From contig CAJZBQ010000003.1 in NCBI GenBank assembly GCA_914767885.1, positions 248,001 to 312,000 of the forward strand: a stretch of 64,000 nucleotides of DNA, given 5' to 3'. This document shows, in pieces, positions 46,165-57,546 of this stretch (position 1 is its first letter; each line of letters begins with the position of its first letter). Below the pieces are notes generated by a model, which saw only the letters and a list, made by a program, of their open reading frames with translations, was not told where the DNA came from and searched no databases. A program made the position numbers and the translations under genes. The stretch is from Blepharisma stoltei (Eukaryota; Ciliophora; Heterotrichea; Heterotrichida; Blepharismidae).

Positions 46165-48100
46165 ATGAGAATTAAAAGAGGAAAGCAATACAAGAAAACA
46201 GTGATGTTTTATAAGACAAATTTTAATTTCCAAGAGCCTTATGAACTTATATATACATTAAAATGGCGAAACGTGCGAGCCTGCCCTCTTAGCGTAACAG
46301 TCCAGACCTTATGGATATGACGAACTTGGACGGACTCAATTCAAGAATCAAGTTCAGGCTCGAGAGATGTGTATCCGGGTAGGTTTTGCTGCTTTCCTGT
46401 GGTTGGAAATGGATGTGCTCAACAACGTCCTTTGATCCGAGGACCCATGAGTATTTCTCTACCGAGAAACTGGGGTTTTCAGCCCAGGCCACAAGGAGTA
46501 GTCTTTTTCTTGTAGCTGTTGAAGGAAGGCACTTCAAAACCTGAAAAACTCTTGAGTTGATGATTTGAGTCAAGCTACTGCAATCGCCCGTAGCAAGGCC
46601 GCATAAATTTATAAGCTGCTCACTAAAGACTGAAGCAGCAAGGCAAGAAGGAAACAGAATGTACCGAAACAGGCATCCACCTCCGGGGGAAAGACCCTCT
46701 AGGCTGGAGCGAAAAAGCGTTTTAACCTCCCGTATAGGAGGTTTTGATGGCTGCGTCACCAATATGGCTAACGCCTGACTTTAATAATTTAACCAACCTA
46801 GCCTTATGAAATTATTCTTGATGGAAATTTTATTCAATATTGTGCCAAGCTTCATTGAAATGTAAAAGAAATGCTTATGAAGCTTGTCGGAGGAATCGTA
46901 CACATAAAACTTTCGCCCTGCGTATATCGAGAACTGAAAGATTTGCACAAAAGTGATATAGGAGTTTTCCCTATATGACCCGATAAGGGCCGTGGGTTCT
47001 CCGTGGAATCCCTCTGCTGGCTGAACCAATCAGTGAATTGGTCAAACCAACGCACTGAGTTGGTTTGATTAACAGAGGGATTCCACTGAGAACCCACGGC
47101 CCTTATCAGGCCATATAGGGAAAACTCCTATAAACTTATTGCTGGGACAATAAATATCGCCAAATCTTTTAGACAAGATGAATGCAAGCATGAAGAAATC
47201 CTGACACCAACTGAATGTATATTGAAAATGATTGGTAAAAAGAACAGGCATCATTATTTTGTAGCCACACAAGATGTTTCCTTAATCCACCAAATTAATA
47301 AACTCAATCTTTTTGCATTGCTAAAAATTTATTAAATAAAAGTGGTACCGAATAAATTAAAATGATTTTTACTGGTCACACCCAATTTTAACTAATCAAA
47401 TTAATTTGTATATATAAATCAAATCTTGCAAAAAAAAGGCTTTTAAAAAACCATGCAGGCTCAATGCAATGTGTTGCTTATTAATTGAATAGGGAATAAA
47501 AATAATAATCTCAATAGAATGATTTTAGAATTTTTAAGATTCTCTCTCAATTCATAAAGAAAGTAAGAGAAACCTTAAGAAAAATTCCGTCTGTTCCCTT
47601 AATTTACTTTAAGCATGGCTTAATGACTTTGGATCCTCCAAGTGAAGTCAGCTTAATAAAATGCCAACGAAAAGAAAAAATCAAGCTAAAACCAGAGTCC
47701 TCTGAAAAAGCTATCCCCTTTTATAATCAATAGAAGTTGTCACTGCTATTTTATGAATAGGAAAATGTTAAACCATTGCCTAATTTCTATTTATAATAAA
47801 GGTTATAACTTAAAGCTAATGCTAAAAAACGCAAGAATAGAAAAAAGAGAAGAAGAGCGGCAAGAAAAAGAAAGCCTCTACCAAGACAAAGACTTCAAAA
47901 AGATGAAAATAGAGCTCGGTGTCAAAAGAAAGGCTAAAGGTCCTAATCCACTATCATGCAAGAAAAAGCAAAAAATCGAAGATGAAGAAGCCCCTTCCGC
48001 TATTAAAAAGATAAGAAGAAAACGAAAGCCTAAAGATTCTTCTACACAGCTTACCAACAACCCAAGTGAAGGCAACGAAGAATCAATTATTCAAGAGTAA
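46165..48100 (+). CDS. UTP23: UTP23, 40S rRNA processing factor, broken by four insertions
   Basis: About 277 aa after removing a retroposon and three IESs. Begins MRIKRGKQYKKTVMFY with the FCF1/UTP23 PIN-like fold: NFQEPYE-IILDGNFIQYC, LSPCVYRELKDLHKSDK-LIAGT, RHHYFVATQDVSL, and RETLRKIPSVPLIYFKHGL. The UTP23 signature GPNPLSCKKK precedes a basic tail. UTP23 acts in SSU processome assembly in the nucleolus. The germline copy could not be translated as it stands. Junction products: EPYE/IILD, HKSD/KLIAG, DVSL/RETLR, AIPF/YN-type. The last junction is ambiguous by 12 bp. Confidence 0.93.
46246..46799 (+). mobile_element. Retroposon (SINE-like) B inside a UTP23 exon
   Basis: Flanked by an 11-bp duplication AGCCTTATGAA (46235-46245, 46800-46810). 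Leader CTTATATATACATTAAAATGGCG as in copies A, C and D; GC-rich body sharing CTCTACCGAGAA and GGGGTTT with copy A. The tail is short (AATAATTTAACC) rather than a clear microsatellite. A TA within the duplication allows TA-to-TA excision of 565 bp, precisely restoring the codons. Confidence 0.9.
46957..47130. mobile_element. Palindromic TATAG IES in UTP23
   Basis: 174 bp, almost wholly a hairpin: TATAGGAGTTTTCCCTATAT at the left and its inverse at the right, arms ~60 bp, loop with GTTGGTTTGATT-like sub-hairpin. TA-bounded; removal joins HKSD to KLIAGT. Confidence 0.93.
47283..47563. other. TA-bounded IES (281 bp) in UTP23
   Basis: TA at 47283-47284 and 47564-47565. Removal joins TQDVSL to RETLRKIP, restoring the conserved core strand. 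No strong inverted repeat. Confidence 0.88.
47722..47803. other. TA-bounded IES (82 or 70 bp) in UTP23
   Basis: Left border at TTATAATCAA (47721), right at TTATAATAAA (47791) or TATAAC (47804). Both choices keep frame between SEKAIPFY and LMLKNARIEK. Confidence 0.75.
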
Positions 48101-48150
48101 TTAATCTTCTTCTCGATCTAAAATGATTCTGATTTGTTTTGATAAATGGA

Positions 48151-50564
48151 ATGTTTATTAAGAAGTTTAGCCTAGGGAATGAGAACATAGTCTCTTCAAA
48201 AGAAAAAAAATCCCTGGTCTCTAAGCTTTCTCCTGCATTGGAATTTATAAATGACAAAAAGGTTGAACTAAAAGTAGCAAAAATAGCAGGCAGCAAAGGA
48301 AAGATATATTTCAGACATCAAAATGATGAATGGGTGCCAATTCTGGTTGACAGCAATGGGAAGCTTGATATTTTTCCAACTGTTTTTTTATTGTGGGATA
48401 ACCCTTTGCTGTTGCCGGTTATAGAAACTTGGTCAGGAGTTAGCGAAGCGATAATTAATGGTGCAGACTTAATGTGGCCGGGGATATGTGATGGAAAAGC
48501 TGTAACCCAATGGGTTAGGCCAGGTATGTGGGTTTCTATTAAAATACATAAAAACGATGCCCCAATTGCAGTAGGGAAAATATTGCAAATTCCTGAGGAT
48601 AAAGAAAATCTGAAAGGAAAATGTGTGGAAGTGTTTCATTTTTACAGAGACAATTTGTGGGAATTACATCAGATAATTCCGAATGATGGATTTGGGATTG
48701 ATTTTGTAGGATCTTATGGGGTTGAAAATAGAGAACAAGAAGAGGAAAAGAAAAATGAAGAAAATATTCAAGAAGAACTTAAAAATGAAGAAAACAAAAA
48801 AGATGCTCAAGAAAATTCTGAGATAGAACAGAGAGAAAATAACAAAAGCAGCATTGAATTAGAAAATAAAGAAATAACTCAAGAAGAAATTAAAGAAAAT
48901 TTTCCACAGGATGAGCCTCAAAATCCTGAAGAGTGCCCAAAAGATGAAGAAAATCCTCCAAAAATCGTAGAAGAAACCAAAGAAGTAGTGGTTTTAGAAG
49001 ATGCATAATTAAAATGGCATTCGGTTCGAGAGAAATTAGCTCTGCTAATTTTCTCTACTTCAAGCAATTTTATTTTATGGGTTGGGTTTTCTTCTGAGAG
49101 CTTTTGAACAGCAACAGCAGTTTAACTCTGGCAATAAGTCGAGACACTGCTCCAAGTGCTCGAAGTTTTACCTCTCAGCACACCCGAGGAAGGTGACCCT
49201 TAGGTGGAACACGCGCAGGAGCTGAGCCAAAGGAGCGAGGCAACGCAGGCGTCGAAGCCGGAAGGCTGTTTTTGCCCGTGCTGGTGTAATGAAGTGGATT
49301 GATCCAGAGATTATGGGCCTGACAAGTGGACAATTATGGTTGCAACTCTGAAACAGCTACCCCGTAGTGGATGTTAAACGTTATAAATTAAATAAGATAA
49401 GATAAGATTTCAGAAGATATAGTTATTCAAATTCTCCTCACAGCTTTAAAAGTTGGTATTAAAGATGAACATCTTCCTCTAGAGCCTAGTCAGTTATTAA
49501 TAGTTATGAATCAATGCAAAAGAGATATTCCCTTCTCAATGCCAAATTCCCCTTTCAAAAAAATTGGAAAACTTCTGAAGCATGCCAACGATATTGGGTT
49601 AATCGAATATAAAGAACCTAAAGGAAGCGATCACAAGCTAGTAACAAGTATATCAAGATTCCATCCACTTTATGTCCAGTGTGTCCCAATTGTGAAAAAA
49701 CCAAAACAGAATAAAAATATCGAAAAGCTTGAAGAACAAAGCCAATATCCAATAGTCACTTTTACACCTGTTCTTATCCCGCACCAAAAAACAAGCCAAT
49801 TTTTACTCCGAAACAACATTGAAGCAGAAGTTTTTACAAAGCAAGAATTAAGTGCTGCAATGCAGGACTATATAAAGTCCCACAAACTGGATGAAAATGC
49901 TCCAGATAAATCTCAAATTCTATTAAATGAAGAACTAGCAACTATTTTGGGTGTCCCACAAGGGCCATTTAATAAATCAGAGCTTGCGAAGAAATTTTCA
50001 GAAAAATTTGCAGAGGGATATGTAGAAGAAGAAATGTCTGGAATGCATCTTCCAATTGTGAAGCATGGTCAAATTCCATGCGTTGAAATCAGTGAGGCAA
50101 AAAGGAATAAAAGAAAAAGGCTGACGTTAGCTAAGGGGTTAGAAAACTATCGTGTAGATTTAAAAGAACTTTGCTCTAATTGCCAAAGACATTTTTCTAC
50201 TCAGTGCTCTTTATTAGAAGGATATCCAAATACACAAAGTAATTACATGATCTTTCAAATTCAAGGCTCACTGTGTTCTGAGCTATCAAGCTATCTTTCT
50301 AACACATATAAAATATCGTCGGACCCCTGCTTTGGATCGGGCTTGTCTAACGTCTCCCGACGTCATATGTGCAGCATTTGTTGACAAAATCAACTCCTTA
50401 GATGGAAATTCATCTTGCAATTAGAGATTTGTCATCTGGAAAGTAGAATTTCCCAGTAAACTTTAGTTCGTCAACTCCTATCTGACACCTCCCGATGTCC
50501 GTCATGCTCAGCCCAAAGCAGGAACCGGGCTATACCAAAGCAATTCATAAAGATTAAAAATTAA
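48151..50564 (+). CDS. EIF2D: eIF2D (ligatin), broken by a retroposon and an IES
   Basis: 592 aa after removing a 416-bp retroposon and a 219-bp IES. N-terminus MFIKKFSLGNEN and YPTVFLLW-like FPTVFLLWDNPLLLP match the pre-PUA domain. A PUA domain follows (GADLMWPGI, RPGMWVSIKIHKNDAPIAVG). A long Glu-rich linker, a winged-helix/SWIB region (ELSAAMQDYIKSH) and a SUI1 domain (ITxVxGLENY-type AKGLENYRVDLKELC, then FQIQG) follow, ending YKIPKQFIKIKN. eIF2D handles tRNA delivery and recycling on 40S subunits. ATG 48151 chosen because it gives the conserved MF start. Confidence 0.94.
49003..49411 (+). mobile_element. Retroposon (SINE-like) C inside an eIF2D exon
   Basis: 7-bp duplication AGAAGAT (48996-49002, 49412-49418). 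Leader GCATAATTAAAATGGCATTCG and tail (ATAAG)n (about 49390-49408). Removal of one duplication plus insert (416 bp) joins VVLED to IVIQILL in frame; a TA-to-TA cut at 48995/49420 (425 bp) would also be in... a different length, giving VVL-VIQ only if codon phase allows. Confidence 0.88.
50314..50532. other. IES (219 bp) with imperfect inverted ends in eIF2D
   Basis: TA at 50314-50315 and 50533-50534. Ends contain CCCCTGCTTTGGATCGGGC and its mirror GCCCAAAGCAGGAACCGGGC. Removal joins LSNTYKI to PKQFIKIKN, giving the normal SUI1 C-terminus and a TAA. Confidence 0.88.
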
Positions 50565-50972
50565 CGCTAGATAATTAGATAAATTGCCTTTTCAATAAAG
50601 AAACTACAAATAATTGCTATTCATAAAATTTTTATTTAAACTTAAAAGTTAATACAAATTTCTTTTACTTACATTTCCCCTCGGGGTATTTTTCACCCAA
50701 ATATCATTTTGATAAGCTCCGACCAAAGTTGTCAATGTTTTATCAGCTCTTTTCACCTTACTCCATACAATTTAAATAAGAAAAAAAGGGTATTCTTGGG
50801 TAAATAATATTTTGTATGAGTAAAAATTCTACACAAATAATTTTAATATCCAATTTTATGCTGCAAAAAAAAAATTGCTTATAGCTTGTTCTGTACAAAG
50901 AGGAGAGTATAAATAGAATGCTATTTAAGCAAAGTTATCACAATTGACAAATTCTATAAATTAAACCTCCTT
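50565..50972. other. Gene-free AT-rich stretch
   Basis: Between convergent eIF2D and the next gene. Contains a small CCCCTCGGGG palindrome at about 50675. At 50960-51013 a family 3-like pair (CCTTTTAATTTGGAA / TTCCAATTTAAACGGGG) may be a tiny decayed IES that changes the 3' end of the next gene. Nothing else seen. Confidence 0.5.
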
Positions 50973-53900
50973 TTAATTTGGAAAAATTGTTTTTTGTTCC
51001 AATTTAAACGGGGAACTAGTTGTCTCTGATATAGGCGGTAGCAATAAATCGATCTGTTTTGTTGCATCATATTGAGAAAGTGCTCCATTGATAGAAAGAG
51101 TGCGTTTTGGCTTGTAGACTCTTGACGTATTGAAACTATCATTGTGTCTTGGAGTTTGGCCTTCTGTTTCGAAGCTCAAATTCATCAAGGATTCTGATCC
51201 AACTGATGATCATTTTTTTAATGCAGAATCTTCTCTTCTGAACCCTATTCTATGTATATTCGAGTTCTTTGCATATTTCAAGTTGGTTGCGATTATATAT
51301 AATAGAGATTTTGTATTTATACCATCATCCAAACTTATTCTTTTTCCAATGCTTTTTGCTTCTTTTGTTCGTATTGCAGTAATTATTTTTGCCCATCTGA
51401 CTTGGTTAATCATGTTATTTTTTTCGCCTTTCCAATGGTTTTTTGGGAAATCTTTAGGGATTTTCATGATTTTTTCTAATAATTCATATAGTTAGATAGG
51501 ATGACTGGAACGGGGCTTTTTGGCTTGCCGGCAAGCCAAAAAAGCCCCGTTCTAGTCATCATATCTAACTATACTTCTTTTCATAGTTTAATAAGCCAGC
51601 GATTTCTCCAACCAGTTCTTTAAATTTTGGGTTATAAATGTAAGGTGATAAGTAGTTAGTAATTTCGTCCTTTACGTTTTGAGATATATTGGATTCTATA
51701 ATTCCTTTCATGATAACTTGATCAGACACATTTCTAGGAATGCGAGATTTGATGTCTTCCTGGTTTGATATGTATTTTTCAACTAGCAAGAAAAATTTGA
51801 GAGCTGCAATTCTTCAGTTTCCATAGTACTCTTGACTTGATAGCCTTCTCGAGCTTTCTCTTGAAGACTTTCGTGACTCTTTTACTGGTAATATTACCAT
51901 AGAATTTGATTTTATTTCTTCATCGTTGCTCACTTGAGGCTCTTCTTTAGTTTCATTGGGAAGGGCTATATTTTTTCATAAAATATCATAATTTGATGTC
52001 AGTAAATTTTCTAAATAGTTCAATAATAGATCTTGCAAATAACAAGACTCGTTTAACTGATTTAGCTCAATTTTCAATAAGTCTTCAAGTTTCATATCTT
52101 TCATTATGTTGATTCTACTAACTCTTCTTCTTAAGCGAGAGAGTTGCAAGTTATCAATAGGAATATTTACCTCGTGTGAAATTTGGTCGAAAATTCTTTC
52201 TCGTAAAACATTTGTTCGGCAAACCGTTAAAATTTGATCAATTTTTTCATGAGAAAAAAAAATTCAACTGAAATGTCGCACAAGGAAAATTCCAATTTGA
52301 TGGCAATGACATATAGCCTGTCTTATGGGGGCTATTTTTATTGAATTTTAAAAATCTAATTGGAAATATGCAAGGAGGAAAATCTAATTTAAGAGCCCAA
52401 GCTGTCTTATATTTTATATTATCAATTAGAGGGTGCTTTATGGCAACTATTTATTATATTTAAAATTAATTTATATTAAAAATATTCAAAAATTTTTGAT
52501 CGCTTAAAGGGCGTTAAATTTTCCTCAAAAAGTCATTTTCTCATAATTTCTCGTTCTTAAAAGGGAGGAGAGTAAAAATTTCAGCAATATTATCTTCAGG
52601 TTTCTGCTTTTCTGCATATACTTTTGATAATAATTCGATAAATCCATCAGAAAATGCTTGATGGTTATTTCTCTTCTGTAATTTTACTTCTTCAATTCTT
52701 TCTATTTGTGGTCTTCTTTTGGTATATTTTGTTAATTTTTTGCCTTCTTTCTTGTCAAAGCTTTCAACTGAGCTTTCGTTTTCAATTGATTGCATAAGCA
52801 GTTTTTTCTTAAGATTTCTGCTTCTTATTGATTTTGTATCTCCTTCTACAATCTTAAATATTACTCTTTCAGTAGATTTATTTTCAATAGAATTGTCTTT
52901 TTCTAAAGAGACGACTGCATCATTTTCTTTATTTTCTGTAATAAATAAGTTTGCTTCCGTCTTGATAGCTCTAGGAGACTTATGTGATTTTTTTATAAGA
53001 GGAGCTGTTTCGCTAACTGGCTTTTCATTGATTTTTGATAGCTTGCTTGGGCTCTCTCTTATCTTTCCTTCTGCATCTTCTGATTTTGCATGTGACTTTG
53101 ATTCATCATTTTTGGATGTTTCTACTTTAAATGAGGCTAATATACCTATGCCTTTTTTAATAAATATTATTAGTTTTATTGTAAAATATTTGTTTGCAAA
53201 CTTTTTAATTAACATTCTGATAGTGAGCTATTTTGTGAATAAGCATAAGACTTTCTGATATTGCTTTTCTGCAACAAAAGTTTCAATTCTTTTTTTGTCT
53301 GGTGGCGAAAATGGTATTTTATCAATGAATTTTGTGATAATTTGTTCCAACATAGTGATTTGTTGTGTTTTTTCAATTATTTCTTTATTTGATTCTTCAT
53401 TTTTTGTGGTTGCGATTTGAAGTTTGGTTTTCGCTGATTTAAGATCTTGCTTTGTTTGCTCTATCATTTTTTCCTGCTTTTTTTTCGATTTTTCAAAATT
53501 TGAGAGCTGCGAGAGCGCTGCTCCTATATTTAGAACCCCAAACTCCTGGTATAGTTTATCTGACATCAAGCTTTCAGTTTCCTCTTTTTTCCTGATAACT
53601 TCTAATAAATCTTCAATCACTATTTGAAATCTTTCTCTGCTTATATTCTCGGCTCTTTTGTCGTTTTCTATTGTTGTTTCTAACTTTTTAATATAAATCC
53701 CTGATTTTTCTTTAATTCAATCGATTTTCCTTCTTCATTTAGAATCCATTATTACAAGTTTTTTCTGAAAATTTTTTCTTTCTCTTTCCAATAACTTTTC
53801 AAGCTCTAGACCTTCTTTTCAGGCATCTAGCTGACTCCTTCTCTATAATAGCGAATAGAACAGTTGGCATTTTACCTAAATTTTTTTTTCTTACTCCCCT

Positions 53901-54233
53901 AATTAGAATGCAAAATTTTTCTGTTCTCTAGCGTGGGCTTATTTTTTTATTTTAAAAAAAAATTCTGAAACAAATTATAAATGAAAAAGCTATTGATTTA
54001 TAAAATAATGGTCTTTGAATGTAATAAATTTATATACTTAGCTAAAGATCTTTATATAATCATTAATTATAAATCAAAGTATTTATTACTAAAAATATAT
54101 TAAAAATTTTTCTCGAAAACCAAGGAGTTAATTTTTCTAATCTTTGATCATAGCCAATTGAGGGAGATTTAGGCACAATTAATAACGAGTAAAATCTTCT
54201 CAATTTAAATTCTAGCAAATACAATGAATTCAT
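50973..54233 (-). CDS. Large unrecognised coiled-coil protein with four IESs
   Basis: About 851 aa after removing IESs of 85, 211, ~108 and 301 bp; the total is then a multiple of three. N-terminal ~230 residues form a coiled coil (RLEKLDAWKEGLELEKLLER onward). A Ser/Lys/Glu low-complexity stretch follows, then a hydrophobic block APIRQAICHCHQIGIFLVRH that looks folded, more helices, and a Ser/Thr-rich C-terminus. Several TGA-Trp. No family recognised. Start ATG 54231-54233; the stop TAA at 50973 may be altered by the family 3-like remnant at 50960-51013. Confidence 0.72.
51487..51571. mobile_element. Palindromic TATAG IES (85 bp)
   Basis: TATAGTTAGATAGGATGACT and its inverse form 40-bp arms around CCGG. 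TA-bounded; removal joins LLNYEKK to YELLEKIMK. Confidence 0.92.
52333..52543. other. TA-bounded IES (211 or 205 bp)
   Basis: TA at 52333-52334 (or 52339) and 52544-52545. Removal joins PFKNEKL to APIRQAICH in frame. It has stops in every frame. Confidence 0.7.
53138..53245. other. TA-bounded IES (108 or 102 bp)
   Basis: TA at 53138-53139 and 53246-53247 (or 53240). Removal joins EKQYQKVL to ASFKVETSK in frame. Confidence 0.75.
53828..54128. mobile_element. Diverged family 4-like IES (301 bp)
   Basis: TA at 53828-53829 and 54129-54130. Left arm contains CTCCTTCTCTATAATAGCGAA with mirror CTGTTCTCTAGCG nearby, then TTACTCCCC; right end GGAGTTA. TA-to-TA removal joins DQRLEK to LDAWKEGLEL in frame, whereas a TNA rule would not. 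Confidence 0.78.
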
Positions 54234-54252
54234 AAAAATACATCTCAAAATA

Positions 54253-54404
54253 TATAGGGTTTGACCCTCAATAGCCCGATAAGGGCAGATGATTCCCTGC
54301 GGAATTATCGAGTTGGTCCAACCAACTTAGTGTGTTGTCGGACCAACTCGATGATTCCGCGGGGGATCATCTGCCCTTGTCGGGGTGTTGAGGGTCAAAC
54401 CCTA
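54253..54404. mobile_element. Palindromic TATAG IES upstream of a gene
   Basis: 152 bp: TATAGGGTTTGACCCTCAA with full inverse at the right end, long arms (~65 bp), and an inner GTTGGTCC hairpin. Shares CCCGATAAGGGC and the GTTGG core with the UTP23 copy. Sits 20 bp upstream of the start codon at 54233. Confidence 0.88.
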
Positions 54405-54572
54405 TAATTTTTAAAAAAATAAAAAATTTTGTTAAAACATCTTATTACTCTGTCTAATTTTTTAAATATTTATTAGCACATAAAATAATTGAATCTATAT
54501 TTTGTTTACTCTATTTTCTCAAGTTAAGATGGGCCAAATCCTTCTTAAGCTATAAGAATATCATAAAATGAT

Positions 54573-56974
54573 TATAATCCATGCACTCGTATAGATTTCT
54601 CTTTAGGACTTTTACAATGGACGGCTGAAGTGCTGGAATATTCAATACTAGGGAAATGGGCTCGATAACAATTTATAATAGTTATTAGTATAGGATGATA
54701 TATAAGTAATAATTGTTTCTAAGTCAGAAAGAAAGAAATTTGTTTACGAAACAAGTTGAATTCGGGACCTTATCGGAAGAGTTTGGGTTGCTATGTAAGC
54801 GGACACTAAAAATGGAACTGGGCAAAGAGTGATCTGAGGAGAAAGTAGCCGATATGTGAAAGAAGTGCATAAAGACTGCCTTTATCGTGGTTCCCGGCAG
54901 TTTGGGACAGTGTAATCTGAACTAATCCTTGTTCCTGAGTCGCGGGATTTTGTCGTGTTCGATCCATTTTTATTGCCGACTTTGACAAGCCAAGGTAACT
55001 TGGCGAGCCTAATTTATAAATGAAAATGGAAATAAGCAACGTTACAATATTTTATACAAGATTTTTGATTATCGTTGAATATCTTGTATAAAATATTTTA
55101 ATCTACATGCTCAATTCTGGTATATGTGAAGGGTGATACTTATTGCCGTTAGCGTTTAACAGATATTACTTGATGCGGATTAGAGCGGATTCAGCAGCAA
55201 AAATAACTCACTAAGAGAAGCTTATAGATATATTATAGCTAAACATCTTGTACAAAATACTTTCAATTTTACACTTTAATCTAGTATATGTAAAGGAATA
55301 TGTAAAGGGTGATACTTATTGCCGTTAGCGTTTGACAGATATTACTTTAAGCGGATTTGTGCGGTTTAGGCTGCAAAAGTACTCACTAAGAGAAGCTTAT
55401 ATGTGTATTATAATTAAAAATCCTGTACAAAATACTTTCAAATTTACATTTTAATCTGGTATATGCAAAGGGTGATACTTATTGCCGGTAGCATATAAGA
55501 GCCATTACTGCAAGCGGATTAGGCAGCCAAAGGTAATTATTGAATAAAGCTTATGAATGCATTATCGTTTAAAATCTTGTATATAATATTACAATCTACA
55601 TGTTCAATTCTGGTATATGTAAAGGGCGATACTTATTGCCGTCAACATTTAACAGCTATGACTTGAAGCGGATTTGAACGGATTAGGCAGCAAAAGGTAC
55701 TTATTGAATAAAGCTTAAGTGTGGATCATCGTTGAAAATCTTGTATAAAATATTCTAATCTGCATGCTCAATTCTAATATATGTAAAGGGCGATACTTAT
55801 TACCGTTAGAATTTAACAGATATTACTTGAAGCGGATTCGAGCGGATTAGGCAGCAAAAGTTAATTATTAAATAAAGCTTAAGTGTGCATTAGAATTAGA
55901 AATCTTGTACAAAATACTTTCAAACTTCCACTTTAATTCTGGTATATGTAAATGGCGATACTTATTGCCTTTAGCGTTTAACAGCTATTACTTGAAGCGG
56001 ATTCGAGCAGATTAGGTAGCAAAAATTAATTATTGAATAAAGCTTAAGCGTAAATTATCGTTGAAAATCTTGTACAAAATATTCCAATCTGCATATTCAA
56101 TTCTGGTATAGGTAAAGGGTGATACTTATTGCCGTTAGCATTTAACAGACATTACTTGAAGCGGATTCGGCAGCAAAAATAACTCAGTAAGAGAAGCTTA
56201 TATGAGCATTGTAATCAAAAATCTTGTCTAAAATATTTAAACTTGCATTTCTAACTCTTGCACAGTATTTAACTTTTTAAGGATCTCATTTCCTTCAACT
56301 CTGTTAAACTTATTTTATCATCCCTATAACTCTTTCCGCAAATGCAAATTGAGGTGTATAGAGCGAATTAAAAACAATGTTTATCTAAAGATGCCTATAT
56401 AAGTTGATATTTTCATTTTGATTTTTCATCATTAAAGCATTGCTGCTTGCCTATTAAATTTCAAGGGTCTATTGTCTGGTGCACTGATATATTTTGTATG
56501 TATTGTAGCGTTGCTCATTTCCATTTTCATTTATAATTAGGCTCGCCAAGTTACCTTGGCTTGTCAAAGTCGGCAATAAAAATGGATCGAACACGACAAA
56601 ATCCCGCGACTCAGGAACAAGGATTAGTTCAGATTACACTGTCCCAAACTGCCGGGAACCACGATAAAGGCAGTCTTTATGCACTTCTTTCACATATCGG
56701 CTACTTTCTCCTCAGATCACTCTTTGCCCAGTTCCATTTTTAGTGTCCGCTTACATAGCAACCCAAACTCTTCCGATAAGGTCCCGAATTCAACTTGTTT
56801 CGTAAACAAATGTCTTTCTTTTTGACTTAGAAACAATTATTACTTATATATCATCCTATACTAATAACTATTATAAATTGCTATCGAGCCCATTTCCCTA
56901 GTATTGAATATTCCAGCACTTCAGCCGTCCATTGTAAAAGTCCTAAAGAGAAATCTATACGAGTGCATAGATTA
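54573..56974. mobile_element. 2.4-kb element with ~470-bp inverted arms
   Basis: TA at 54573-54574 and 56975-56976. Ends TATAATCCATGCACTCGTAT and mirror; the arms (54573-55045, 56510-56976) are almost identical and GC-richer than the surroundings. A 60-codon frame starting SKSAIKMDRTRQ occurs in both arms only because they are mirror copies. No transposase. The interior consists of tandem repeats. Confidence 0.88.
55118..56275. repeat. Seven tandem ~150-180-bp repeats
   Basis: Units begin near 55118, 55272, 55456, 55611, 55775, 55938 and 56104, each with CTGGTATATGTAAAGGGTGA, then ACTTATTGCCGTTAGC, a GCGGATT block and AAGCTTA. Copies are diverged by roughly 10-20 percent by eye. Confidence 0.88.
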
Positions 56975-57012
56975 TATTTTTAAAATTAAAAAAGAACATT
57001 TACAATTTATAC

Positions 57013-57395
57013 TTACTCCCCCCCCCGTGAGTGGACAAAACCATTAGAAAAATCGCTGTTTTTTGCCCAAAAACCCACCCTCCGTGAGTGAACAAAAATG
57101 TTTTAATAGAAAAAATTTTTATGGAAAAAAAAATTTGATATATAAATGATAATTAGTATAATGAAATCTAGAGCTAATTCTGTTTAATTTTAAACGAATT
57201 GCTTTTTAAAACATAAATTTTATAAATTAAATTAATATTTGCTTTCCAATTTTTGTGAATTAGGATTTTTTTAAATTTCGAAAAAAAAAAATATTTTTAA
57301 TAAAATTTCTATATAAATTTTTTTAAAACAAAAAAATTAACCCCCCTCCGTGAGTGAACAAAATTTTTTTGTTCACTCACGGAGGGGGTGGGGAG
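57013..57395. mobile_element. Family 1 element in intergenic DNA
   Basis: 383 bp with TTA borders (57013-57015, 57396-57398); closest by eye to the copine copy at 42890. Lies between the 2.4-kb element and the next gene. Confidence 0.88.
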
Positions 57396-57546
57396 TTATT
57401 AATATTTTCTAAAGCTTTTTAAATAAAGCAATTGATATAAATCTTAGAATTTTATCACTGCAAATGATCTTTTAAAATGTGATAAATCTAAAGCATTTCA
57501 TAAATTCTAAAAAATTTAAAAAAAATTATCCATCAATAACGAACTA

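Noticed and set aside
55118-56275. CRISPR-like array
   Set aside because: Units are 150-180 bp, diverged along their whole length, with no short repeat/unique spacer alternation, in eukaryotic DNA.
54806-56743. Two identical ~60-codon frames (SKSAIKMDRTRQ...) on opposite strands
   Set aside because: They exist only because the element's arms are inverted copies; no domain, no start context, no other coding evidence.
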